Numbered from the stretch's first letter, positions 1-8,931 are shown. The stretch is DNA of 64,000 bases from Peptococcaceae bacterium (GCA_022791255.1 JAAVYR010000002.1:1-64000), one strand, 5' to 3'. Program-made: numbers and translations. The notes: generated by a model from the letters alone, not told the origin.

Positions 1-11
1 GTCTTATCCTT

Positions 12-129
12 TCCTGGTGATGATTGTGAAGAGGCCACACCTGTTCCCATTCCGAACACAGTAGTTAAGCTCTTTCACGCCGATGGTACTTGGGGGTTAC
101 CCCCCTGGGAGAGTAGGTCGTTGCCAGGT
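12..129 (+). rRNA. rrf: 5S ribosomal RNA
   Basis: A 5S rRNA of about 118 nt. The ends pair (CCTGG at 13-17 with CCAGG at 124-128), and the internal segment CCGAACACAG-AGTTAAG at about 52-70 is the usual loop B/helix III core. The first 11 bases would be the tail of the 23S-5S spacer, so an rRNA operon presumably lies just left of the window. Confidence 0.95.
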
Positions 130-140
130 CTATTTTTTAT

Positions 141-171
141 AGAACTCCAGTTTTTCTGGGGTTCTTTTTTT
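141..171 (+). terminator. rho-independent terminator of the rRNA operon
   Basis: A 10-bp stem (AGAACTCCAG / CTGGGGTTCT) with a T-rich loop, followed directly by a run of T. It sits 12 bases after the 5S gene. Confidence 0.9.
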
Positions 172-255
172 ATCTGGTTTTCTTAAGGCACTTGTAGTAT
201 ACTGAATGTAAAAGGAAATCCTGTCAAAATAAAAGAGAATTTGGTGGTGGATGAT

Positions 256-888
256 ATGTTTACCTGTGCACAATGTGCTGTAAAGGCTTGTAGAACTAAT
301 GAATTAGAAAAAATGCCTAAAAACTGCCCTATGCATGATATGGCAAAACTAGAGAAAATGAAAGAAGAATATTTGACACCTGAACTACATGAATTCACAT
401 TAAAGGCTGCTCAGGTAGAGTGCGAGGGCTATTGTCAGTGGTCTCGTGTAGAAGAAACTATTCGTTTTGCCAAAGCTATGGGATACAAACGAGTTGGCAT
501 TGCTTTCTGTATTGCCTTGAAAAAAGAAGCGAAGATATTGGCTGAGTTGTTTCAGTATCATGGTCTGGAAGTGTCTTCTGTGGTTTGTAAATGTGGGGCT
601 TTTCCGAAAGAGTCCATTGGTATTCCCAAAGAACATAAGCTCAAACCGGAAGAATTTGAACCCATTTGTAATCCCATTGCCCAGGCAAAACTTTTAGAAG
701 AAGATGGCTGTGAGTTTTTGGTATTGTTAGGGCTTTGTGTGGGACATGACTCCTTATTTATCCAGGCTGCTACCAAAATGGTGACAGTGTTGGCTTCTAA
801 GGATAGAGTTCTTGCCAATAACCCTCTGGGAGCTATTTATTGTGCGGAAAGTTTTTATAATGCCAAACTACACCGAGAAATCGAATAA
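256..888 (+). CDS. DUF1847 family Cys-rich protein
   Basis: About 210 aa, recognised as the DUF1847 family, whose biochemical function is not established. The N-terminus carries a Cys cluster (C-x2-C-x4-C, then a Cys-Pro about 15 residues on), and more Cys occur at about residues 55-60, 85-90 and 115-120. This suggests metal or Fe-S binding. No signal peptide or membrane segment is seen, so it is probably cytosolic. The ATG at 256 is preferred over the in-frame TTG at 241 because GGTGGTGG lies just before it. It stands alone between the 5S terminator and a shared terminator with glnA. Confidence 0.85.
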   Translation: MFTCAQCAVKACRTNELEKMPKNCPMHDMAKLEKMKEEYLTPELHEFTLKAAQVECEGYCQWSRVEETIRFAKAMGYKRVGIAFCIALKKEAKILAELFQYHGLEVSSVVCKCGAFPKESIGIPKEHKLKPEEFEPICNPIAQAKLLEEDGCEFLVLLGLCVGHDSLFIQAATKMVTVLASKDRVLANNPLGAIYCAESFYNAKLHREIE

Positions 889-894
889 AAGATT

Positions 895-928
895 AAAAAA
901 GCAACTGATAAAAATCAGTTGCTTTTTT
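895..928. terminator. bidirectional terminator between DUF1847 gene and glnA
   Basis: An 11-bp inverted repeat (AAGCAACTGAT / ATCAGTTGCTT) with an AAAA loop and A/T tracts on both sides. It serves both convergent genes. Confidence 0.9.
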
Positions 929-947
929 ATTTTGATATAGCTGTTTA

Positions 948-2300
948 TCACACTTTAGAGAGATACTCGTCAATTTCCCATTGATGAACTTGTTTGTTGT
1001 ATTCACTCCATTCATGTTCTTTGCCCATGAGATAACGGCTGTAAATATGTTCGCCTAATGTTTCTCTGATGAGAGGGTCTTTTTTGAATTCGGCAATGGC
1101 TTCTAATAAGGTGGTAGGTAGACTATCAATACCAGCTGCTTTCCGCTCTTCCTCTGTCATCATAAAGATATTAGAGTCTTTTGGTTCTGGTGGTGTCAGT
1201 TTATTTTTGATACCATCTAACCCGGCAGCAAGGGCTACTGCTAATACTAAATAAGGATTTGCGGAAGGGTCGGGATTGCGTAATTCTGTTCTCGTACCGG
1301 CACCTCTGGCACTAGGAATACGAATGAGTGGGCTGCGGTTTTTAGCAGACCAGGCAATATAAACAGGTGCTTCATAGCCCGGAACCAATCGTTTATAAGA
1401 GTTAACAGAAGGATTAGTAATCAATGTCATGCCTTTGGCGTGTTTCACCAGGCCTGCGATGAAGTGAAGAGCGGTTTCACTGAGACCGAAGGTTTTACTT
1501 TCATCATAAAAAGCATTTTCTCCATTGTGGGAAAGTGACATATTGATGTGCATCCCGGAGCCGGCCTGACCAAAAACTGGTTTTGGCATGAAGGTTGCAT
1601 ATAAGCCGTGTTGCTGGGCGATAACTTTTACTACCAGCTTAAAGGTGAGGATATTATCTGCTGCATGAAGTGCAGAAGTGTATTTGAAATCAATTTCATG
1701 TTGTCCTGGTGCGCATTCGTGGTGAGAGGCTTCGATTTCAAAGCCTAATTGTTCTAAGCTGAGGCACATATCCCGGCGGGCGTTTTCACCGAGGTCGATG
1801 GGACCCAGGTCGAAATAAGCGGCGTCGTCGTGGGTCTTGGTGGTTGGTTTTCCTTCTTCATCGGTGTGAAAAAGGAAAAACTCACATTCCGGACCTACAT
1901 TCATAGCAAAGCCCATTTCAGCAGCTTCAGCTAAAACCTTTTTCAAGATATAGCGAGGGTCGCCGCAGAAAGGCTCTTTATCTGCATTGTAGACATCGCA
2001 GATAATCCGGGCAACTCTGCCCTGTTGGGGGTGCCAAGGTAAAATAGCGAAAGTATCTAAATCAGGGTAAAGATACATATCAGACTCTTCAATGCGGACG
2101 AACCCTTCAATAGAAGAACCATCGAACATGATTTGATTTTTTACTACCTTATCATATTGGCTGACAGGAATAGAAATATTTTTTAGGGTGCCATAAATAT
2201 CGGTAAATTGCAACCGCAGAAAGTCTACATCATTGTCGGCAATCATTTTACGGATTTCTTCGACTCTTGCATCTCTTGCCGCTTTCGCAGTATCTGTCAT
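948..2300 (-). CDS. glnA: type I glutamine synthetase
   Basis: Makes glutamine from glutamate, ammonia and ATP. At 450 aa it matches the short GSI-alpha type of Firmicutes. Visible are the N-terminal beta-grasp domain (residues 1-110, with the [10 protein letters not shown] loop near 70), the catalytic segment with GPECEFFLF around 140, the ATP/glutamate region (GSGMHINMS around 260, [10 protein letters not shown] around 310), and [11 protein letters not shown] near 345. The adenylylation Tyr loop of GSI-beta is not obvious. The start has AGAGAGG 8 nt upstream. No glnR homologue is next to it. It is transcribed alone from a strong promoter with a roughly 100-nt leader. Confidence 0.98.
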   Translation of the reverse strand: MTDTAKAARDARVEEIRKMIADNDVDFLRLQFTDIYGTLKNISIPVSQYDKVVKNQIMFDGSSIEGFVRIEESDMYLYPDLDTFAILPWHPQQGRVARIICDVYNADKEPFCGDPRYILKKVLAEAAEMGFAMNVGPECEFFLFHTDEEGKPTTKTHDDAAYFDLGPIDLGENARRDMCLSLEQLGFEIEASHHECAPGQHEIDFKYTSALHAADNILTFKLVVKVIAQQHGLYATFMPKPVFGQAGSGMHINMSLSHNGENAFYDESKTFGLSETALHFIAGLVKHAKGMTLITNPSVNSYKRLVPGYEAPVYIAWSAKNRSPLIRIPSARGAGTRTELRNPDPSANPYLVLAVALAAGLDGIKNKLTPPEPKDSNIFMMTEEERKAAGIDSLPTTLLEAIAEFKKDPLIRETLGEHIYSRYLMGKEHEWSEYNKQVHQWEIDEYLSKV

Positions 2301-2408
2301 GGAAAAAACCTCTCTCTCATATCTAATTTACACAGCAAAACAAAAAAGACGCAACGATAAAGACATAGAAAAGTATGTTTTATCGGAACGCCTTTGCTCC
2401 ATAAATTT

Positions 2409-2438
2409 ATTATATACGAAGTCGGGAGAGAATTGCAA
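2409..2438 (-). promoter_or_regulatory. glnA promoter
   Basis: Minus strand: -35 TTGCAA (2433-2438), 18-bp spacer, -10 TATAAT (2409-2414). The leader between here and the start codon contains an imperfect hairpin (about 2351-2390, arms CGATAAA / TTTATCG) followed by a T run. This could be an attenuator, but no regulator is evident. Confidence 0.7.
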
Positions 2439-2441
2439 GGA

Positions 2442-3356
2442 TTATTTTTTCGCTAAGAGAAAGACTGTAGACATAATGAGGAGGAAGCCGATAAAGTCCA
2501 TAAAAACGAAGTTGGTACCCAGCCATAAAGCGGAGAATAGGGTTGCTGAAACTGGTTCTACGCTGGCTAGCATGCTGGCCTTGACGGCACCGATATCTTG
2601 AACGCCTTGCATATAGAGGGTGTAGGCTACTAATGTACCAATGAGGATAATACCGGCAAGGGCAAGGATACCTGCCATATCCAGGTGAATGGGGATTTGC
2701 CAGATGCGTATGGCGAGGGCGAGACAGCTGCCGCCAATGAGCATGCCGTAACCTGTAACGACCCAACTGCCAAATTTGGCGATGATACGGGTGGGGATTA
2801 GGGTATAAAAGAATAGGCCAATAGCAGCACCAATCCCCCAAAAGAGACCTTGACCGGAGATGACTAGGGTATGTAGATTGCCATGGGTGGCTAAGAGAAA
2901 TGTCCCCGCAAGGGCGAAAACAATGGCAAATGCTTCCCTTTTGCTGGGTAAGCGACTGCCTTTTATACAGGCATATATCATAATCAGAAGTGGTCCTAAG
3001 TATTGCAGTACTGTGGCTGTACCTGCATTGGTGTGTTCGATGGCCTTCAAATAAGTGAATTGGCAGGCGAGAAGTCCGATGATGGCAAAGAATAGTAATT
3101 GTCGAACATCCTGTTTATCTTGCCAGATTGTTTTCAGTTTTGCTGGTTGGGCGGCAAGAAGATAGCCTAGCAGCAGCAGACCAGAGATAAGCATGCGGGC
3201 GGCCGTCAGCCAGAAAGCGTCCATTTGGTATTCTTGAAATAAAAATTGTCCGCAGGCGCCAGAAAACCCCCAGCAAGTGCCGCCTGCCAGGGTACATAAG
3301 ATGCCTCTTACTGCTGTATTTTTTGTTGGTTGCGGGGTATCTATCGTTTTTTTCAT
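2442..3356 (-). CDS. EamA/DMT-family transporter
   Basis: A 304-aa inner-membrane protein with about ten hydrophobic segments arranged as two EamA repeats (residues ~17-145 and ~165-300). This is the usual length of drug/metabolite-superfamily exporters. The substrate cannot be told from sequence; family members export amino acids or small metabolites. It lies 46 bp downstream of the HxlR regulator on the same strand, so the two are probably co-transcribed. The ribosome binding site is weak. Confidence 0.88.
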   Translation of the reverse strand: MKKTIDTPQPTKNTAVRGILCTLAGGTCWGFSGACGQFLFQEYQMDAFWLTAARMLISGLLLLGYLLAAQPAKLKTIWQDKQDVRQLLFFAIIGLLACQFTYLKAIEHTNAGTATVLQYLGPLLIMIYACIKGSRLPSKREAFAIVFALAGTFLLATHGNLHTLVISGQGLFWGIGAAIGLFFYTLIPTRIIAKFGSWVVTGYGMLIGGSCLALAIRIWQIPIHLDMAGILALAGIILIGTLVAYTLYMQGVQDIGAVKASMLASVEPVSATLFSALWLGTNFVFMDFIGFLLIMSTVFLLAKK

Positions 3357-3402
3357 GGTAAACTGTAAAATCCCTTCTTAAAAAACAGATAAATTAGATA
3401 TC

Positions 3403-3750
3403 CTATATCTTACTATATTTGCCAGCGTTCGACAATGTTTTTTTATAGGCGATACCCCAGGCTTCCATGGAGGTAAGGATTGGCTTTAAGCTGTAGCCTA
3501 ACTCCGTCAAAGAATATTCTACTTTGGGCGGCACTTGGGGGTATACCTCTCTGTGAACTAGACCCGACGACTCCATGGCGCGGAGTTGGGCCGTGAGTAC
3601 TTTTTGGGTGACATTACCGATGGACCGTTTCAGTTCGCTGAAGCGTTTAGTACCGGTTAGCAAATCCCGTAAGATTAACACTTTCCACTTATCTCCGATG
3701 AGAGTGAGGGTGGTTTCTACTGGGCAGGGTGGCAATGTTTGTTCTGTCAT
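3403..3750 (-). CDS. HxlR-family transcriptional regulator
   Basis: A 115-aa winged-helix protein. It has the family hallmarks in order: CPVE at residue 8, IGDKWK near 20, RFSEL near 36, then PPKVEYSLTELG near 80. The N-terminal Cys is the position used as a redox or electrophile sensor in relatives such as HypR/YodB. AAGGAG precedes the start by 8 nt. It is divergent from the MBL-like gene and upstream of the EamA transporter, so it likely controls one or both through the palindrome-rich 185-bp interval. Confidence 0.92.
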   Translation of the reverse strand: MTEQTLPPCPVETTLTLIGDKWKVLILRDLLTGTKRFSELKRSIGNVTQKVLTAQLRAMESSGLVHREVYPQVPPKVEYSLTELGYSLKPILTSMEAWGIAYKKTLSNAGKYSKI

Positions 3751-3808
3751 GGTTAAAATCTCCTTTTATAAAACAAGATATCTCCTGTACTAATATGGTA
3801 TCTTTTAG

Positions 3809-3837
3809 GGTACTATACCACTTTTAAGTGCGTACTT
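3809..3837. promoter_or_regulatory. candidate HxlR operator cluster
   Basis: Overlapping inverted repeats lie between the divergent regulator and MBL-like gene: GGTACTATACC (3809-3819), CACTTTTAAGTG (3819-3830) and AAGTGCGTACTT (3826-3837). HxlR proteins bind short palindromes of this kind. The assignment is inferred from position. Confidence 0.45.
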
Positions 3838-3935
3838 CCTTTTTTGTTGCTTTGTGGTTATTATAAAGGCGAGGTAAGAAATTGTCAAACCTCAAAAATC
3901 ACAGGGGGACCTGTTTATCTCAGGAGGAATGAATT

Positions 3936-4736
3936 ATGAACAAAAACACATTTGAAAAAGTGACATTAAACAAAGGAGAAATGGCTGTCTATGATTTTGG
4001 CAATATGAAGCTACATGCTTATAAGACCAACGATTTTATTGATGATGAAGTTTTCATTGTAGAGAAGGATGGGCAGGCAGTCATCCTTGAGTCTCCTTGC
4101 TTCTTTGATAACAATGAAGAATTAACGGCATATCTTGCTGACTGTAAGTTAAATGTAGCCGGTATGCTTTTAGCCTATCATATGGCAGGGGCGACATTCT
4201 TGCCAGATGTAAAAAAATATGCTACCCAAAATGCTGACGAATATGGTCATACTGGGGGTGGTGCTGGATTAATCCAAAACTTTACAGCTGCTTTTGGGGA
4301 TATTTTTGATAGCAGTATTCATACGGTAACTGATTATTTAAAAGCGGGGGAAGTTACTATTGGCGGTATCCGCTTTGTTATCACCCAAACAGCGGAGGCA
4401 TTTGATATTGCTATCCCGGAAATCAATGTGGTATATACCCATATGCTGGGGCATGATTGTCACTCTATTGTAGCAGGTGAGGCGCATGCTGACGCTATCA
4501 TTGCACAACTAAGAGGATATATCGCCGATGGTGTGGATATGGTACTGACTTCCCACTATACACCAGAGGATTTAAAAGATGTAGAAACAAAAATTGCTTA
4601 TCTGGAAGAGTTGAAAAATATTGCGGCTACTAGTGCAGATGGTGTAGCATTTAAGGCAGCTGTAAAAGAAAAATATCCTGCTTATAGCGGAGAAAACTAC
4701 TTGGATATGACAGCAGGGATGTTTTTTCAAAAATAA
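3936..4736 (+). CDS. metallo-beta-lactamase-fold protein lacking the metal motif
   Basis: A 266-aa soluble protein whose overall pattern (beta-rich N-terminus, a VILESPC segment, a late LTSHYTPED segment followed by a helix) resembles MBL-fold hydrolases. At the place where HxHxDH should occur (about residue 80) it reads YHMAGATF, so most metal ligands are missing. It may bind a ligand rather than hydrolyse one, or belong to another fold. It has a good Shine-Dalgarno (AGGAGG). It is divergent from hxlR, suggesting control by that regulator, and ends in its own terminator. Confidence 0.6.
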   Translation: MNKNTFEKVTLNKGEMAVYDFGNMKLHAYKTNDFIDDEVFIVEKDGQAVILESPCFFDNNEELTAYLADCKLNVAGMLLAYHMAGATFLPDVKKYATQNADEYGHTGGGAGLIQNFTAAFGDIFDSSIHTVTDYLKAGEVTIGGIRFVITQTAEAFDIAIPEINVVYTHMLGHDCHSIVAGEAHADAIIAQLRGYIADGVDMVLTSHYTPEDLKDVETKIAYLEELKNIAATSADGVAFKAAVKEKYPAYSGENYLDMTAGMFFQK

Positions 4737-4748
4737 AAAAGCATAATA

Positions 4749-4779
4749 AAAAAGCAGCAGATTTACTGCTGCTTTTTTT
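4749..4779. terminator. bidirectional terminator (MBL-like gene / guaA)
   Basis: A 12-bp stem AAAGCAGCAG / CTGCTGCTTT with loop ATTTA and T tracts on both strands, between convergent genes. Confidence 0.9.
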
Positions 4780-4784
4780 GATTT

Positions 4785-6074
4785 CTATTCCCACTCGATA
4801 GTGGCGCAAGGTTTCGGAGAAAGGTCGTAGCAAACACGGTTGACATTTGGCACTTCTTCTAAAATACGCTTGGTAATTTTTTGTAACACTGGCCAAGGTA
4901 ATTCTTCAATGCTTGCTGTCATAGCGTCTACCGTATTAATGGCACGGAGAATGACCGGGTATTCAAAGCAGCGGGCGTTATCTTTGACGCCGACAGATTT
5001 GAAATCTGGTACGATGGTGAAATACTGCCATACTTTCTTATCTAGTCCGGCAATATGGAATTCTTCTCGAAGAATTGCGTCAGACTCTCTTACTGCTTCT
5101 AACCGTTCTCTAGTGATGGCGCCTAAGCAGCGGACGCCTAAGCCTGGACCAGGGAATGGTTGACGATATACCATTTCAGCGGGAAGTCCTAGCTCTACAC
5201 CGCAGGCTCGTACTTCATCTTTGAATAACATTTTTAATGGTTCTACCAGGTCAAAGTTTAGGTCTTCGGGAAGTCCTCCTACATTGTGGTGGGACTTTAC
5301 TACTTTGGCAGTTTTGGTGCCGCTTTCGATAATATCAGGATAGATGGTGCCTTGTCCCAAGAATTTAATGCCGTCTAATTTTTTGGCTTCTTCGGCAAAG
5401 ACATTGATAAATTCAGCTCCAATGATTTTCCGCTTTTGTTCTGGGTCGGAAACATTTGCTAGTTTTCCTAGGAAACGGTCGGTCGCGTCTACATAAATCA
5501 GGTTTGCGTTCAATTGATTTTTGAATACTTCAATGACGCTTTCTGACTCACCTTTGCGCATCAGGCCGTGGTTGACATGGACGCAAGTCAGTTGGTCGCC
5601 GATAGCGCGGATAAGAAGAGCTGCAACCACAGAGCTATCTACACCGCCGGAGAGTGCTAAGAGTACTTTTTCTTTGCCGATTTGTTGGCGTAATAATTCT
5701 ACTTGGTCAGCGATGAAATTTTTCATACTCCAGTTTGCTTCTGCTTTACAGGTATCAAAGATGAATTTTTTTAAAGAGCTTTGAGACCAGTTGGCAATCT
5801 TTTCTCCGCTGGTGGCTTTTGGGTGGTCGATAGCGAGAATAGGGAAGTTTGCTGTATAGATTTCTGGGGCGGCGTCAATGGCGATACCGTCTACTACCCG
5901 GTTTTCTCCGCCGTTTAAGATGATACCTTTTACATTTGGTAATGCATTCAATTCTTCTAAAGTAATATCATGGGGGTAGATTTCACTGTATACGCCCAGG
6001 TCGCGGATGGCGCGGGCGAGAACAGTATTTTTGGTGCTTCCTAGGTCCAGGATTACAATCATATCTTGTTTCAT
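4785..6074 (-). CDS. guaA: GMP synthase with a truncated glutaminase domain
   Basis: Converts XMP to GMP. The ATP-pyrophosphatase half is complete: PP-loop SGGVDSS at residues 142-148, GQGTIYPDIIES, KSHHNVGGLP, and the dimerisation end with ATIEWE. From the ATG at 6074 (AAGGAAG 6 nt before it) it is about 429 aa, some 80 short of the usual ~510. The loss is in the class I glutamine amidotransferase domain. Its first strands are present (LDLGS, GIILNGGEN), but the nucleophile segment reads LAIDHPK instead of GVCYGM. The Cys, the region carrying the catalytic His-Glu and about 80 residues are absent. The enzyme is therefore expected to use free ammonia or ammonia from a partner. The frame is open throughout, so this is not a simple frameshift. 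Confidence 0.95.
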   Translation of the reverse strand: MKQDMIVILDLGSTKNTVLARAIRDLGVYSEIYPHDITLEELNALPNVKGIILNGGENRVVDGIAIDAAPEIYTANFPILAIDHPKATSGEKIANWSQSSLKKFIFDTCKAEANWSMKNFIADQVELLRQQIGKEKVLLALSGGVDSSVVAALLIRAIGDQLTCVHVNHGLMRKGESESVIEVFKNQLNANLIYVDATDRFLGKLANVSDPEQKRKIIGAEFINVFAEEAKKLDGIKFLGQGTIYPDIIESGTKTAKVVKSHHNVGGLPEDLNFDLVEPLKMLFKDEVRACGVELGLPAEMVYRQPFPGPGLGVRCLGAITRERLEAVRESDAILREEFHIAGLDKKVWQYFTIVPDFKSVGVKDNARCFEYPVILRAINTVDAMTASIEELPWPVLQKITKRILEEVPNVNRVCYDLSPKPCATIEWE

Positions 6075-6105
6075 GGAATTCTTCCTTTCATATTTGTTTA
6101 TCAAG

Positions 6106-6138
6106 AAAAGCATAGGCAGAACATAAGCCTATGCTTTT
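6106..6138 (-). terminator. terminator downstream of pyrG
   Basis: A perfect 12-bp stem AAAAGCATAGGC / GCCTATGCTTTT with T-rich 3' side on the minus strand. It sits between the pyrG stop and the guaA ribosome binding site, so the two minus-strand genes are likely separate units or partly attenuated. Confidence 0.8.
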
Positions 6139-6140
6139 TG

Positions 6141-7742
6141 TTACCTTTGTTTCAGGGCAGCATCAATAAACCCTGCAAAAAGAGGGTGTGGCCGATTGGG
6201 GCGGGAAAGAAATTCTGGGTGGAACTGACCTGCTACAAACCAAGGGTGGTCTTTCAGTTCTACGATTTCTACCAAATCCCGTTGGGGGTTCACACCTGCA
6301 ATGACCATGCCAGCATCTATAAAGTCTTGGCGATATTTATTGTTGAACTCATAACGGTGACGATGACGTTCCATGACTTCTGGTTCACCATAAGCGGCAT
6401 AGGTTTTGGTACCCGGTTCCAGTTTGCAGGGGTATTGGCCTAGCCGCATGGTACCGCCCATTTGGGTGATGTTGTTTTGGTCTGCCATCAGGTCGATGAC
6501 AGGGTGCGTCGTTTGCTCATCTACTTCAGAAGTATTAGCGTCTTTCCAGCCTAATACATTGCGGGCAAACTCAATCACGACCATGTGCATGCCATAACAA
6601 ATGCCCAGAAGAGGTACTTTATGGGTGCGGGCAAACTGCGCGGCTAAGATTTTCCCTTCAATGCCACGCTTGCCAAAGCCGCCGGGAAGTAAAATGCCAT
6701 CCATGGCAGCAAGCATGTCCTCTGCTGTTTCTGGGGTAACATCTTCTGCTTGTACCCAATGGATATTGACCTTGCTTTGATAAGCGGCCCCTGCATGGGT
6801 CAAGGACTCTACAATGCTTAAGTAAGCGTCATGGAGCTCAATGTATTTGCCGACAAGGGCAATGTTTACTTCTTTTACCGGTTCTTTGATATTCTGGACG
6901 ATTTGCTTCCAGTTGCTTAAATCTGCAGGCGGCGTCTGGATACTGAATGTCTCTGTAACAATGTCGTCAATGCCTTGTTGGTGTAAGATGAGCGGCACTT
7001 CATAGATGGTTTCAGCGTCCGGACTTTCTAACACATGGCTGAGTTTTAAATTGCAGAAGTTGGCAATCTTTTGTTTTTGTTCTGGGCTTAAGGAGTGAGA
7101 GGTGCGGCAAACGACGATATCTGGCTGGATACCCATGCCTTGTAAGGTATTTACGCTGTGCTGGGTCGGCTTTGTCTTGGCTTCGCCGGCAGCTTCCAGA
7201 TAAGGTACTAAGGTAAGGTGAACGAAAAAGCAATTTTCTCTGCCCACTTCCCATTGAAATTGGCGCAAGGCTTCTAGATAAGGTTGTCCTTCTATATCGC
7301 CGACAGTACCGCCGATTTCTACAATATGGATGTCGGCGCCATTGGCATGGATGTTATCAAAAATTGCTTGTTTGATACGGTTGGTTACGTGAGGGACGAT
7401 TTGGATGGTTTCGCCGTTAAAATCCCCCTGGCGTTGTTTTTCAAATAAATCCCACATGATACGGCCTGTGGTGATAGTAGAAAGCTGGGACAGGGGTTCA
7501 TCGATAAACCGTTCATAGTGGCCTAAATCCAGGTCTGTTTCTGCACCGTCTGCTGTGACGAAAACTTCACCATGCTGATAAGGGTTCATGGTGCCAGGGT
7601 CCATATTTAAATATGGGTCCATTTTTTGCATGGAGACCTTTAAGCCTCTTGATTTTAATAGCCTTCCCAATGAGGAAGCTACGATGCCTTTGCCCAGGGC
7701 GGAAGCAACGCCGCCGGTGACAAAGATAATCCGTGTGTTCAT
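6141..7742 (-). CDS. pyrG: CTP synthase
   Basis: Amidates UTP to CTP using glutamine and ATP. About 533 aa, the normal length. The N-terminal synthetase domain begins IFVTGGVASALGKG and has the KMDPYLNMDPGTM and GGTVGDIEG motifs. The C-terminal class I glutaminase domain is intact, with LLPGGFG, the nucleophile in GICYGM and the QFHPE motif, in contrast to the neighbouring guaA. The second Met (7742) is chosen because homologues begin just before IFVTGG. An upstream in-frame ATG at 7754 is possible, and neither start has an ideal ribosome binding site. Confidence 0.97.
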   Translation of the reverse strand: MNTRIIFVTGGVASALGKGIVASSLGRLLKSRGLKVSMQKMDPYLNMDPGTMNPYQHGEVFVTADGAETDLDLGHYERFIDEPLSQLSTITTGRIMWDLFEKQRQGDFNGETIQIVPHVTNRIKQAIFDNIHANGADIHIVEIGGTVGDIEGQPYLEALRQFQWEVGRENCFFVHLTLVPYLEAAGEAKTKPTQHSVNTLQGMGIQPDIVVCRTSHSLSPEQKQKIANFCNLKLSHVLESPDAETIYEVPLILHQQGIDDIVTETFSIQTPPADLSNWKQIVQNIKEPVKEVNIALVGKYIELHDAYLSIVESLTHAGAAYQSKVNIHWVQAEDVTPETAEDMLAAMDGILLPGGFGKRGIEGKILAAQFARTHKVPLLGICYGMHMVVIEFARNVLGWKDANTSEVDEQTTHPVIDLMADQNNITQMGGTMRLGQYPCKLEPGTKTYAAYGEPEVMERHRHRYEFNNKYRQDFIDAGMVIAGVNPQRDLVEIVELKDHPWFVAGQFHPEFLSRPNRPHPLFAGFIDAALKQR

Positions 7743-7754
7743 TGCCTTACACAT

Positions 7755-8076
7755 CCTTACCGTCTCTCTTAAATTTCTTTCAAAAAGATACCTTTAACCT
7801 CATAATTTTAAATAATTTCTTGGGGTGGTGTCAATAGAAAAATAGAAAAATAGCAGGGAATTTTTGAGAATTTTTTATAATGTACAGTGAATTTGTGGAA
7901 AGCAAGGGAAAAATAGGGAATAAGAATTATAAAAGGGAAAAGAGTTTGCGTGCTAAGGGGGAAGGGACGGTCATATATTTAAAAGGCATATAACTCGGCA
8001 GCAGAAAATCATAAGGCTGTGGCAGTATTTGATAATGCTTTCTATGGTTTCTATGATATAAGGAGGAGTGGAAGGG
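7755..8076. other. intergenic region between divergent pyrG and deacetylase gene
   Basis: About 320 bp of AT-rich sequence with no credible gene. It contains a TATAAT at about 7877-7882 that could serve the deacetylase gene, though no good -35 box is seen, and the AGGAGGAG ribosome binding site at 8061-8068. Several A-rich direct repeats (GAAAAATAG) occur at 7838-7855. Confidence 0.5.
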
Positions 8077-8931
8077 ATGAAAAGATTATTTGGCTTTTGG
8101 GCGAAACGACCGCCGGTATCCCGTAAGCCGCGGCCATTAACGGCTTTTTGTGTGTTGGTGGTTTGCGGCGTCTTTCTGGGGGCATTGAGCAGTGTATATG
8201 GCGTGATGGCAAATGGTCTTTGGCGGACAGTGGGCGGTGTGGTGCAGCCGGCGCCCATTTCTCGGGTGGTGGATACCCCTGGGCAGGTGGGGTTAACCTT
8301 TGATGTAGCTTGGGGGGATGACCAGACAGAGGAAATCCTTGAGGTATTGGACATTTATGGCGTGCAGGCTACTTTCTTTGTAACCAATGCCTGGATGGCG
8401 GCATATCCGGAGCTAACTACTAAAATTAGCCAGCATGGCCATGAGCTAGGGTTGCACTCAGCTACACATCCTTATTTCTCTGCCCTGACCAAAGAGGGGA
8501 TGGCAAGGGAGCTAAAGGAGAACCAGAAAATGGTGGCGCAGCTTACTGGCCAGCAGGGAAAATTTTTCCGTCCGCCTTATGGTGACTATAATAACAATGT
8601 GTTGGCAGCAGCAGGAGAGATGGGGTTTGTTACTATTGGCTGGGCTGTGGACGGCGGCGACTGGCAGTCTATCTCTGCCGGGAAAATCTGTAAGAATGTG
8701 CTGGAACAGGCAAAAGCCGGAGATATTGTCATGTTGCAAAACAATAATCCGCAGACGGTAGCGGCCCTAAGAGAAATCTTCAACACTTGGCAGCAACAAG
8801 GGCTACGCCCGGTGCCATTAGGCGCTATGGTTCGCACCCAGGATTATTTTGTGGATTATGATGGGGTGCAAAAGGGTAGTAAAACACCTGGCCAAGAAGA
8901 TGCAAAAAATTTGATTGTCCGGGAAAATTAG
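8077..8931 (+). CDS. polysaccharide deacetylase (PdaB/NodB family), membrane-anchored
   Basis: A 284-aa protein with a basic N-terminus, one hydrophobic segment (about residues 22-45) and an outside NodB domain. Motif 1 reads TFDVAWGDD, the variant seen in PdaB-type sporulation deacetylases. Motif 2 HSATHPY supplies the two metal His, motif 3 is RPPYGDYN and motif 4 is VDGGDW. Motif 5, which normally ends in a catalytic His (LxH), reads VMLQNNN, so His is replaced by Gln. It probably removes acetyl groups from peptidoglycan or a related glycan, possibly with reduced activity. The start at 8077 follows AGGAGGAG. Confidence 0.88.
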   Translation: MKRLFGFWAKRPPVSRKPRPLTAFCVLVVCGVFLGALSSVYGVMANGLWRTVGGVVQPAPISRVVDTPGQVGLTFDVAWGDDQTEEILEVLDIYGVQATFFVTNAWMAAYPELTTKISQHGHELGLHSATHPYFSALTKEGMARELKENQKMVAQLTGQQGKFFRPPYGDYNNNVLAAAGEMGFVTIGWAVDGGDWQSISAGKICKNVLEQAKAGDIVMLQNNNPQTVAALREIFNTWQQQGLRPVPLGAMVRTQDYFVDYDGVQKGSKTPGQEDAKNLIVREN

